Position numbers and translations under genes: made by a program
Shown: positions 26,457-34,041 of the stretch, in pieces
Position numbering within the stretch: position 1 is the first letter of the stretch
How the letters are laid out: each line of letters opens with the position of its first letter
Assembly: GCA_900102115.1 (NCBI GenBank)
Contig: FNAW01000002.1
Span: forward strand, 310,001-374,000
Direction of reading: 5' to 3'
Length of the DNA: 64,000 bases
Origin: Blastococcus fimeti
GTDB taxonomy: Bacteria; Actinomycetota; Actinomycetes; Mycobacteriales; Geodermatophilaceae
The notes under the pieces: generated by a model
What the model was told of the DNA's origin: nothing
Database searches by the model: none
The model's input: only the letters and a program-made list of their open reading frames with translations

Positions 26457-27749
26457 TCATGAGCTGCCGGCGTCACCCAGGACGGACGGGTCGAGGAGGC
26501 GGAGTGCTTCCACGGCCACGAACAGCCGCGCCACGCTGCGCGGATCCTCTAGCGACTGGCCGCTGAGCTGCTCCAGCCGGGCCAGGCGGTTGCGCACCGT
26601 GTTCCGGTGGCAGAACAGCAGCCGACCCGTCTCGGTCGAGTTCCCGTTGGTCGCCAGCCAGGTGGCCAGCGTGGCGAGCAGCGTCTGCTGCTCGGCGTCG
26701 GGCAGCTCCATCACCGCGCCGAGGAGCAGCCGGGAGACCTCCGTCGAGGTCTCGACCGACGACGCGAGCAGGGCGGCCACCGGGTCGTCGTCGATCGCCG
26801 TGACCCCGACCGCCCCCGCCGGCAGGCAGCGGCGGGCCACCATGGCCCGCGCCACCGCGGTGGAGGTCTGGAGCGCGTCGTCGTAGGAGCGGCTGAGCCC
26901 GACGCGGCCGGCCGCCAGCGCGCCGAGCAGCTCGCGGATGGAGGTGACCGTCCGCCACTCCCCGATCGCGACGATGCCCACCGCGCCGTCCGCGGTCGTG
27001 CGCCAGGCGGAGCGCACGCCGTGGCCGGCCAGGAACTCCTCGACGCCGGGGAGCGCGGGCGCCCCGGCCGCCACCGGCTCCGCCGAGACCGCCACGTAGG
27101 GGCCCTCCTCGGGCAGCCCCAGCCGGATGAGGCTCCCGCCGAGCCGGGACCACTCCCCCAGCCGACCGTCCACGAGGGCGTCCAGCAGCACGCGCCGCCG
27201 CTCGCGGTCCGCGTCCAGCAGCGCGGTCAGCCCGGCTTCGTGACCGCGGGCCAGCTCGCCGGCCTGCTCGTCGAGCACCGCCCAGAGACCGACCGACTCC
27301 TGCAGGCAGGCGGCCATCTCCTCGTGGGGGCGGGTCGCCGCGCGCGCGGCCACCGCACCCCACACGGCCGCCGTCACCGTCCTGAGGCCGCGCAGCGCGA
27401 CGGCGAGCGGCACGTTCTGCTCGGCCCGCCGCCGGCCCAGCGCGGCGACCTCGGAGCCGCCGGCCGCGGAGGTCTCGCCGGCGAGCCGGCCCAGCGTGGC
27501 GTCCAGCAGCGCGCCCACCTCGGCGAGCAGCAGGTCGGCGTCGAGCCGCCGGTAGGCCTTCTCCGCCGTCCGCAGCTGCTGGACCACCTCGCGGGCGAGG
27601 GCGTCGAGGCCGCCGTCGAGCAGCTCCGCGGCGACCTCGCCGAGCACCGACGCCAGCACCGCAGCCCCGTCACCGGGACGGCAGGGCGGGCAGGCCCGCA
27701 CCTGGTCGGGCTGGAGCGGCTCGGGCACTGCGCCTCCGGTGGTCTGCAC
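26457..27749 (-). CDS. PucR/CdaR-family transcriptional regulator
   Basis: This 430-residue protein ends in the PucR-type helix-turn-helix: NGNSTETGRLLFCHRNTVRN followed by RLARLEQLSG, near residues 365-405. The middle is a GGDEF-like CdaR region, and the N-terminus is helical and ligand-sensing in type. It lies on the same strand directly upstream of binding protein 6, with no terminator visible between them, so it is the best local candidate regulator of the six-receptor array. Its ligand is unknown. Confidence 0.88.
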   Translation of the reverse strand: MQTTGGAVPEPLQPDQVRACPPCRPGDGAAVLASVLGEVAAELLDGGLDALAREVVQQLRTAEKAYRRLDADLLLAEVGALLDATLGRLAGETSAAGGSEVAALGRRRAEQNVPLAVALRGLRTVTAAVWGAVAARAATRPHEEMAACLQESVGLWAVLDEQAGELARGHEAGLTALLDADRERRRVLLDALVDGRLGEWSRLGGSLIRLGLPEEGPYVAVSAEPVAAGAPALPGVEEFLAGHGVRSAWRTTADGAVGIVAIGEWRTVTSIRELLGALAAGRVGLSRSYDDALQTSTAVARAMVARRCLPAGAVGVTAIDDDPVAALLASSVETSTEVSRLLLGAVMELPDAEQQTLLATLATWLATNGNSTETGRLLFCHRNTVRNRLARLEQLSGQSLEDPRSVARLFVAVEALRLLDPSVLGDAGSS

Positions 27750-27852
27750 CCGACGGATCGGGCGAACGTGGCGTTGTCCGCCCGAGTGTCCCGGACGGCG
27801 TGCACTGCGCCGGTGCTGGTGTGCTCGTCGAGCAGAACAGTTAGTTAGAGCC

Positions 27853-27880
27853 TTGCACTTTTCCAGGGGAGCACTAGGTT
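27853..27880 (+). promoter_or_regulatory. Possible promoter of the acyl-CoA dehydrogenase gene
   Basis: TTGCAC (27853-27858) and TAGGTT (27875-27880) are separated by 16 bases and end 30 bases before the start codon. The match to a housekeeping promoter is fair, not strong. Confidence 0.4.
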
Positions 27881-27910
27881 CGGGAGACCCGAGCGCCCGA
27901 AGGAGTGCGT

Positions 27911-29224
27911 ATGGCTACCGAGACCACCACGGCCGAGCAACTGGACACCCCGAGTCAGGTGCGCAGCGCCGTCACGGCTTTCATCGACGAGCACTGGGAT
28001 CCCAGCGCATCCCTCAAGGACTGGCTCGGCGTTCTGGCTGACTCCGGCTGGGCGGTGCCCCAGTGGCCCGCGCAGTGGTTCGGCAAGGGCCTGACCAACG
28101 ACCTCGCCGCCGTCGCGTACGACGAGTTCAAGAAGATCAACGCCGTCGGACCACCGCCGGGACTGTCCCGCATGCTCGCCGCGCCGACGATCATCTCGCA
28201 CGGCACCGACGAGCAGCGGTCCGCCTACGTCCGGCGGATCCTCGTCGGCGAGGACGCCTGGTGCCAGCTGTTCAGCGAGCCGGGTGCGGGTTCCGACCTC
28301 GCCTCGCTGCAGACGCGCGCCGAGCTGGACGGTGACGAGTACGTCGTCAACGGCCAGAAGGTCTGGACCTCGGGCGCCATGGGCTCCGACGTGGGCATGC
28401 TCATCGCCCGCACCGACCCCGACGCCGTCAAGCACGCCGGCATCACGTACTTCGCCATCGAGATGGACCAGCCGGGCATCGAGGTGCGCCCGCTGCGCCA
28501 GATCACCGGCGAGGCGCACTTCGCCGAGGTCTTCCTCACCGACGCCCGCGTCAGCGCCGACAACATCATCGGTGGCCTGAACAACGGCTGGAACGTGGCC
28601 CGGACGACGCTGGCCAACGAGCGCGTCGGCCTGGGCGGTGGCGGCTCCCTCGGGTTCCCGCTGTCGGCTCCCGGCGGTCGCCGCTCGGCACAGCTCCTCG
28701 AGCAGTCCGTCGGGGAGTTCGTCGAGTCGCAGAAGCGCGCAGCCACCGGCGGTCGTGTGCCGGCCATGATGATGGTCCGCAACGGCGAGGCGCTGGCCAA
28801 GATGGCCAAGTCCATGGGCCGTGACCAGGACCCGGCCGTGCGTCAGGGCATCGCCCGGGTGCACGCGCTGACCTCGCTCAACCGCTGGAACACGCTCCGT
28901 GCGCGTGCCGCGGTCGAGGCCGGTGGCCGCCCCGGTCCCGAGGCGTCGCTGGGCAAGCTGATGGTCTCGCGCATCACCCGCATGTCGCGCGACGTCGGCA
29001 TGGAGATCGCCGGCCCCTCGGGCATGCTCGCCGGCGAGGACGGTCCGCTCCACGGCGCGCTCGCCCTGCAGTTCCTCGGTGCGCCCGCGCCCTCGATCTA
29101 CGGCGGGTCCGACGAGGTCCAGCACAACATCATCGGTGAGCGGGTGCTCGGTCTCCCCCGTGAGCCCGACGCGTCGAAGGACGTCCCGTTCCGCTCGCTG
29201 CGGACGGGCACCCAGTCGCAGTAG
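27911..29224 (+). CDS. Acyl-CoA dehydrogenase family protein
   Basis: This 437-residue FAD enzyme has middle-domain motifs FSEPGAGSDLASLQTRAELDG and VNGQKVWTSGA and C-terminal APAPSIYGGSDEVQHNIIGE. The start ATG 27911 follows AAGGAG by 6 bases; a GTG at 27905 is poorer. It is divergent from the PucR gene, so the regulator could act on both sides. Chain-length specificity cannot be read from the sequence. Confidence 0.9.
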   Translation: MATETTTAEQLDTPSQVRSAVTAFIDEHWDPSASLKDWLGVLADSGWAVPQWPAQWFGKGLTNDLAAVAYDEFKKINAVGPPPGLSRMLAAPTIISHGTDEQRSAYVRRILVGEDAWCQLFSEPGAGSDLASLQTRAELDGDEYVVNGQKVWTSGAMGSDVGMLIARTDPDAVKHAGITYFAIEMDQPGIEVRPLRQITGEAHFAEVFLTDARVSADNIIGGLNNGWNVARTTLANERVGLGGGGSLGFPLSAPGGRRSAQLLEQSVGEFVESQKRAATGGRVPAMMMVRNGEALAKMAKSMGRDQDPAVRQGIARVHALTSLNRWNTLRARAAVEAGGRPGPEASLGKLMVSRITRMSRDVGMEIAGPSGMLAGEDGPLHGALALQFLGAPAPSIYGGSDEVQHNIIGERVLGLPREPDASKDVPFRSLRTGTQSQ

Positions 29225-29245
29225 GCACACCGCACCGGCACCAGG

Positions 29246-29293
29246 ACGGAGGCCCGTGGCCCGCCCTCTCGGGGGTGGACCACGGGCCTCCGT
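29246..29293 (+). terminator. Hairpin terminator after the acyl-CoA dehydrogenase
   Basis: ACGGAGGCCCGTGG (29246-29259) is exactly complementary to 29280-29293 (14 bp). It lies between convergent genes and can serve both. Confidence 0.75.
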
Positions 29294-29327
29294 GCGTCCC
29301 GGGTCCGATCGCCCGCGTGCGGGCGGC

Positions 29328-29873
29328 TCAGGTGTCGGCGGCGTCGCTGGCGGCCTGCGGCCGCCCGCCGAACACGTCGGCGGCGACCTCTCGCCGGGCC
29401 TCGGCGAGCCAGGTGTGCTGGTCGTCGGCCTGGTCGATGAGCCGCTCGAACAGCGCGGCGTCGATGCGGCTGTCGACCTCACCCAGCGCCCGCAGCGTCT
29501 CGAACCCCGCCCGCTTGGCGAGCACGGCGGTCGCGATGAACTCGAACTCGATCACGTCGCTCAGCGGCGAGCGGGACACCAGCCGGCCGTTGAGCTTGAC
29601 CCGCGACAGCTTCTCCCCTACCCAGGTGGCCAGCTGCTTGTACTGGCGGACCGGCACCCCGAGCGAGGCCATCGTGGTGTTCAGGCCGGCGCGCTCCTCG
29701 CGCAGCTCGTCGAGCAACTGCTCGAGGGGCTGCTCGTACGGCGTGCCCCGCCAGCGGCCGATCATCCGGGTGACCAGCTCGATGCCACCGGTGGCGGCGG
29801 CGAGGTGGTCGTTGCAGTAGACGCCGAGCAACTCGGGGTGGCGCAACGATCCCCCGGGGGACGACTCGGACAC
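29328..29873 (-). CDS. Helical protein of unknown function, possibly ferritin-like
   Basis: I do not recognise a named family with confidence. The 181-residue product is almost wholly alpha-helical with four long amphipathic helices, and has pieces such as GVYCNDHLAAATGGIELV and EFEFIATAVLAKRAGFETL, as in ferritin-like four-helix bundles. The GTG at 29873 is chosen because AGGAGG lies 6 bases before it; an upstream ATG lacks a ribosome site. There is no signal peptide. Confidence 0.7.
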   Translation of the reverse strand: MSESSPGGSLRHPELLGVYCNDHLAAATGGIELVTRMIGRWRGTPYEQPLEQLLDELREERAGLNTTMASLGVPVRQYKQLATWVGEKLSRVKLNGRLVSRSPLSDVIEFEFIATAVLAKRAGFETLRALGEVDSRIDAALFERLIDQADDQHTWLAEARREVAADVFGGRPQAASDAADT

Positions 29874-29947
29874 GGTGCCTCCTGACGACGACGGACTCCT
29901 GATCATTGTCGTCGCCGGGGAGCGACCCCGCGCGGTGTGGCCGCCGG

Positions 29948-30466
29948 TCAGGCGCGCAGGAGCAGGACCAGGCCCGCGCAGGCGGCGGCCCAGAGGGCAC
30001 TGGCGAGCGTGCCGACGATGAACCGCTCGGCGGCCGCCGGCGAGCGCAGCTCCGCGAAGCGCCCCAGCCCCTTCACTGCCAGCACGACGGCCAGCCCCTC
30101 GGGCCAGCCGGCCAGCAGCGTGCCGGTGAGCGCCGCCCGCTCCAGCACACCGATCCACGCTCCCCCGCGCAGGATCTCCGGATCCTGGGCGCCGCCCAGG
30201 ACCCCGACCGCGGCGGGGTCCGCGGCGTGCAGCACGCCGGTGGCCACGGGCCCGCCTCCGGCCACGGAGGCGAGCACGGCCAGCACGGTGGCGATGCCGA
30301 GCTCGGTGTCGGTGGCATCGCCGCCGGCCCAGGCGCTCGCCGCGGCGGCGGCGAGCAGGGCCGCCATCGCCGCACCCCGCACCTGGGGCGCCGGCCGGCC
30401 CAGCAGCACGAGCGCCAGCCCGGCGATGCCCGTGAGACCCAGCAGCACGAGGGCGAGGGCGTTCAT
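29948..30466 (-). CDS. Small membrane protein, SatE/DUF3307-like
   Basis: This 172-residue protein has about four hydrophobic helices. Its C-terminal half, with WIGVLERAALTGTL, LAVKGLGRFAE and FIVGTLASALWAA, resembles DUF3307 (SatE-type) proteins by pattern. It overlaps the upstream SatD-like gene by ATGA, which supports the pairing. The cellular role is unknown; the sat operon of streptococci was linked to acid tolerance and secretion. Confidence 0.7.
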   Translation of the reverse strand: MNALALVLLGLTGIAGLALVLLGRPAPQVRGAAMAALLAAAAASAWAGGDATDTELGIATVLAVLASVAGGGPVATGVLHAADPAAVGVLGGAQDPEILRGGAWIGVLERAALTGTLLAGWPEGLAVVLAVKGLGRFAELRSPAAAERFIVGTLASALWAAACAGLVLLLRA

Positions 30467-31050
30467 CCCGCCGCCCGGGCCAGCAGGCGGGCGGCGGTCG
30501 GCCGCAGCTCGCGCTCCAGCTCCCACAGCCCGGCGGCCAGGCGCTGGCCGACCGCCTGCCGGGAGATGCCGAGCTCCGCTGCGGCCTCGGCCTGCGTGCG
30601 CCCCTCCCCGACCAGGCCGATGGCCTCCCACGCCTGCGGGCTGCGCCGCTCGATCACGACGGCGAGCGCGCCGAACACGGCCTGCGCGTCCTCGGCGTCG
30701 GCCGCGACGGCGCCGCGCACCGCGACCCGGGCGGGCCGCTGCTTGGCCGCGTCCACCGCCCGGCGCGCGGCGAGGAAGGCCTGCCCGGCGGCGGCCCGGG
30801 TGCTGGTGGGCAGCGGCGTCTGCACCGGGCCCGCGCCCACGCCCACGCTCCAGGTGCCCTCGCGCAGCAGGCCGAGGACGACGTCGACGACGACGTCCGG
30901 CTCCTCGAGGACCCCCTGGAACTCGTCACCCGCGGTCCGCTCGAAGCCGAGCAGCACCGGTACCGAGCCCTCGAGCCGGGTCAGCACGTCGGCGACCCGG
31001 TCGGGAGTGCGCCGGCTGGCCCGCTGGTCCACGGTGAGCACGAAAGGCAT
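30463..31050 (-). CDS. SatD-family protein with C-terminal helix-turn-helix
   Basis: This 195-residue protein begins MPFVLTVDQRASRR and has the central TAGDEFQGVL typical of SatD-family proteins, followed by a sigma-region-4-like helix-turn-helix, GRTQAEAAAELGISRQAVGQ, at about residues 148-170. It is probably a sensory or DNA-binding partner of the downstream membrane protein, to which it is coupled by a 4-base overlap. ATG 31050 is taken as the start since family homology begins there. Confidence 0.75.
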   Translation of the reverse strand: MPFVLTVDQRASRRTPDRVADVLTRLEGSVPVLLGFERTAGDEFQGVLEEPDVVVDVVLGLLREGTWSVGVGAGPVQTPLPTSTRAAAGQAFLAARRAVDAAKQRPARVAVRGAVAADAEDAQAVFGALAVVIERRSPQAWEAIGLVGEGRTQAEAAAELGISRQAVGQRLAAGLWELERELRPTAARLLARAAG

Positions 31051-31088
31051 GCCGCAAGCCTGACAGCTTTCCTTGGCATAAGCAAGGC

Positions 31089-31556
31089 TCAGAGCTTGGC
31101 GACGACGTCCGGGGGGAAGCCGCCCGTGGCGATCGGCCCCCAGCCCGTCGGCGTGATCCGGAGCAGGGACTTGCCCTGCCGGACCATGGCCGCGCGGTAC
31201 TCGTCCCAGTCCGGGTGCTCCCCGCTGATGGCGCGGTAGTAGTCGACCAGCGGCTCCAGGGCCTCCGGCAGGTCGAGCACCTCCGCCTCGCCGTCCACCT
31301 GCACCCACGGCCCGTCGAAGTCGTCGGACAGCACGCACAGCGACACCGTCGACGTCCGGCGGGCGTTGGCCACCTTCGCCCGCTGCGGATAGGTGGAGAC
31401 GACGATGCGCCCCTCACCGTCCACGCCGCAGGTCACGGGCGAGAGCTGCACACCCGCCTCGCGGCGCCGGGTGACCAGCACCGCCTTGTGGCGTGGTCGC
31501 AGGAACTCCAGCAGGGCATCGCGGTCGACATGGTCGGCGGTGGCGGTCCTCGGCAT
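31089..31556 (-). CDS. Pyridoxamine 5'-phosphate oxidase-fold protein, F420-dependent type
   Basis: This 155-residue split-barrel flavin/deazaflavin-binding protein has LSPVTCGVDGEGRIVVSTYP followed by RAKVANARRTSTVSLCVL and the late GPWVQVDGEAEVLDLPEALE. The R-AK-N-R pattern is typical of the actinobacterial F420-type (FDOR-B) subgroup, which reduces diverse substrates. FMN use cannot be excluded. It is a stand-alone gene. Confidence 0.82.
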   Translation of the reverse strand: MPRTATADHVDRDALLEFLRPRHKAVLVTRRREAGVQLSPVTCGVDGEGRIVVSTYPQRAKVANARRTSTVSLCVLSDDFDGPWVQVDGEAEVLDLPEALEPLVDYYRAISGEHPDWDEYRAAMVRQGKSLLRITPTGWGPIATGGFPPDVVAKL

Positions 31557-31632
31557 GACCCGACGCTACGACGCGGGTGTGACGATCGCCGTCCGGCCGG
31601 TCGGAGCGCCGCGCGTGTGCTGTGATCACTGC

Positions 31633-32997
31633 ATGAGGTTGCGTCTGCCCAGTCTGAAGTTCGCGCCTCGAGGCGACTCCGCCCGCATCAGCGCCACGAC
31701 CGAGTTCCCGCGCCCGCACCCGCACGCGTCGGGGGTCACGGCCGCGCCGGTCACCGACGGCGTCACGGGCGAGGCCGGGACCCAGGCACCCGCCCCGGAC
31801 GACAGCCGGGGCGCCCGCATGCAGGCCGCCTCCCGCGTCCTGGCAACCGCCTCCGCCCAGTTCCTGCTCATCACGGCCGCCGTCGTCGTCCTGGGCTACG
31901 TGCTGGGCAGGCTCTGGGTGATCCTGCTGCCGATCGTCCTGGGGTTGCTCATCGCCACCGTGCTCTGGCCCCCCACGAGGTTCCTCCGCCGGCACGGCTG
32001 GCCGCCGGCGCTGGCGGCCAGCGTGGTGGTGGTCGTCTTCCTCGCCGCGTTCGGCGGCCTGATCGCGGCGATCGCGCCGTCGGTCGCCGACCAGGTCGTC
32101 GAGCTGGGCGACCAGGCCTCCGGCGGTCTCCAGGACCTCCAGGAGCGCCTGCAGGGCCCACCGTTCAACATCGACGAGCAGCAGATCGGCGACGCCGTCG
32201 ACTCCGTCATCAACAACATCCAGGGCAATGCCCAGAACATCGCCAGCACCGCGGTGTCGGGCGCCTCGGCGGTCGGCAGCGGGCTGATCAACCTCCTGCT
32301 GGCCCTGCTGCTGTGCTTCTTCTTCCTCAAGGACGGCACCCGCTGGGTGCCGTGGCTGTCGGCGCAGACCGGCCCCCGGGCCGCCCGTCACGTGGCCGCG
32401 CTGTCGTACAAGACCTGGTCGACGCTGTCGGAGTTCATCCGGCAGCAGGCGCTGGTCGGGTTCATCGACGCGCTGTTCATCGGCATCGGGCTGTGGATCT
32501 TCGACGTCCCGCTGGTGATCCCGCTGGCCGTGCTGACCTTCTTCGGCGCCTTCATCCCGATCATCGGCGCATTCGTCGCCGGCGCGTTCGCGGTCCTCAT
32601 CGCGCTGGTCGACGAGGGGCTCACGACCGCCCTGATCATCCTGGGCATCGTGCTGCTGGTGCAGCAGATCGAGGGCAACGTGCTGCAGCCGATCATCCAG
32701 GGGCGGGGCTTCAACCTGCACGCGGGCGTGGTGATCCTGGCGGTGACCGCCGGCGGCAGCCTCGCCGGGATCACGGGGGCCTTCCTGGGCGTGCCGGTCG
32801 CCGCCCTCATCGCCGTCGTCTACCGCTACATCCGGGACGAACTGGACGGCAGGAACCCGGAGGTGCACGAGGACGGCACCCGCGCCAGGCTCGAGGGCGG
32901 TCAGGACGGCGCCGTCCTGACCGAGGAACAGGCGCCCCCGGAGGCCGACGTCCCGACCGGGCCGGCCACCTCCGGCGGGCCGGCCACGTCCGGCTGA
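31633..32997 (+). CDS. AI-2E family (UPF0118) transporter
   Basis: This 454-residue membrane protein has a cytoplasmic N-terminus of about 70 residues, then paired hydrophobic helices (FLLITAAVVVLGYVLGRLWV and following), a large central soluble domain (NIDEQQIGDAVDSVINNIQG) and the conserved block LLVQQIEGNVLQPIIQGRG near residues 345-360. Family members export small molecules or act as Na+/H+ antiporters. The C-terminal tail is acidic and proline-rich. Confidence 0.88.
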   Translation: MRLRLPSLKFAPRGDSARISATTEFPRPHPHASGVTAAPVTDGVTGEAGTQAPAPDDSRGARMQAASRVLATASAQFLLITAAVVVLGYVLGRLWVILLPIVLGLLIATVLWPPTRFLRRHGWPPALAASVVVVVFLAAFGGLIAAIAPSVADQVVELGDQASGGLQDLQERLQGPPFNIDEQQIGDAVDSVINNIQGNAQNIASTAVSGASAVGSGLINLLLALLLCFFFLKDGTRWVPWLSAQTGPRAARHVAALSYKTWSTLSEFIRQQALVGFIDALFIGIGLWIFDVPLVIPLAVLTFFGAFIPIIGAFVAGAFAVLIALVDEGLTTALIILGIVLLVQQIEGNVLQPIIQGRGFNLHAGVVILAVTAGGSLAGITGAFLGVPVAALIAVVYRYIRDELDGRNPEVHEDGTRARLEGGQDGAVLTEEQAPPEADVPTGPATSGGPATSG

Positions 32998-33078
32998 CCC
33001 GACGGGGTGGCCGGGGAATGCACCGGCCGCCCGCAGGGCTGCACAGCACGCCGTCGTTTCCCGTCGAGAGGACCACCC

Positions 33079-34041
33079 GTGACCCAGCGACCCGAGGACC
33101 TCGTCGAGCTCCTCCCCGGTGCTGATCGCTTCCTCGCCCGCGAGGAGGCGGTGGCCGGCGACCCGGCCCGCCGCCAGGGGCTGGTGCTCGTGCACGACGT
33201 CGCCGGAGACTTCGACGCCGCCTCCGCGGGCGCCATGGCCGGCTCGCACCTGCTGGCCGGCCTGCGGCACGAGGTGATCGCCCGCTTCGACGCCGACGCC
33301 CTGGTCGACTACCGGGCGCACCGGCCGCGGATCACCTTCAGCGGTGACCGCTACGAGACCTTCCTGGCGCCGGAGATCCAGCTCTACGCCGTCGAGGACG
33401 ACGGCGGGACGCCGTTCCTGCTGCTCCACGGCGCGGAGCCGGACTACCAGTGGGAGCGCTTCGCCGCCGCCGTCACCCAGCTCGTCGAGCGGCTCGGGGT
33501 CACCAGGGTGCTCGCGCTGCAGGCGATCCCCATGCCCGTGCCGCACACCCGGCCGGTCACCGTCACCGCGCACGCCACGCGCCGCGCGCTGATCGCCCAG
33601 TACCCCGTCTACTGGGGCGAGATGCGCATCCCCGGCAGCGTCGCCGCCCTGCTCGAGATCCGCCTCGGCGAGGCCGGCGTCGACGCCCTGGGGGTGGCCG
33701 CGCACGTGCCGCACTACCTCTCCCAGGCCACGTACCCCGCCGCCTCGCTGACCCTCCTGGAGCACCTGGAGCAGCTCACCGGGCTGCACGTGCCGACCGA
33801 GTCCCTGCGCGAGGCCGCCGAGGCCCACCGCACCGAGGTCGACGAGCAGATCGCCCGGTCGACGGAGAACACCGCGGTCGTGGCGGCCCTCGAGCAGCAG
33901 TACGACGCCTTCACCACCGCGCGCGAGAACAGCGACCTGCTGAGCACCGAGGGTGCGGTGCCGACGGCGGAGGAGATCGGCGCGGAGTTCGAGCGGTTCC
34001 TGGCCGACCAGGACCGCAAGCACCCCCGTGGCGGCGAGTGA
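33079..34041 (+). CDS. PAC2 family (proteasome assembly chaperone-like) protein
   Basis: This 320-residue protein has the PAC2 fold pattern: ALVDYRAHRPRITF, FLLLHGAEPDYQWERF and AHVPHYLSQATYPAASLTLL. The role in Actinobacteria is unproven; homology to the eukaryotic chaperone and to archaeal relatives is known. GTG 33079 is chosen since GAGAGGA precedes it by 8 bases. Its end overlaps the aminodeoxychorismate synthase start by 14 bases. Confidence 0.85.
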   Translation: MTQRPEDLVELLPGADRFLAREEAVAGDPARRQGLVLVHDVAGDFDAASAGAMAGSHLLAGLRHEVIARFDADALVDYRAHRPRITFSGDRYETFLAPEIQLYAVEDDGGTPFLLLHGAEPDYQWERFAAAVTQLVERLGVTRVLALQAIPMPVPHTRPVTVTAHATRRALIAQYPVYWGEMRIPGSVAALLEIRLGEAGVDALGVAAHVPHYLSQATYPAASLTLLEHLEQLTGLHVPTESLREAAEAHRTEVDEQIARSTENTAVVAALEQQYDAFTTARENSDLLSTEGAVPTAEEIGAEFERFLADQDRKHPRGGE

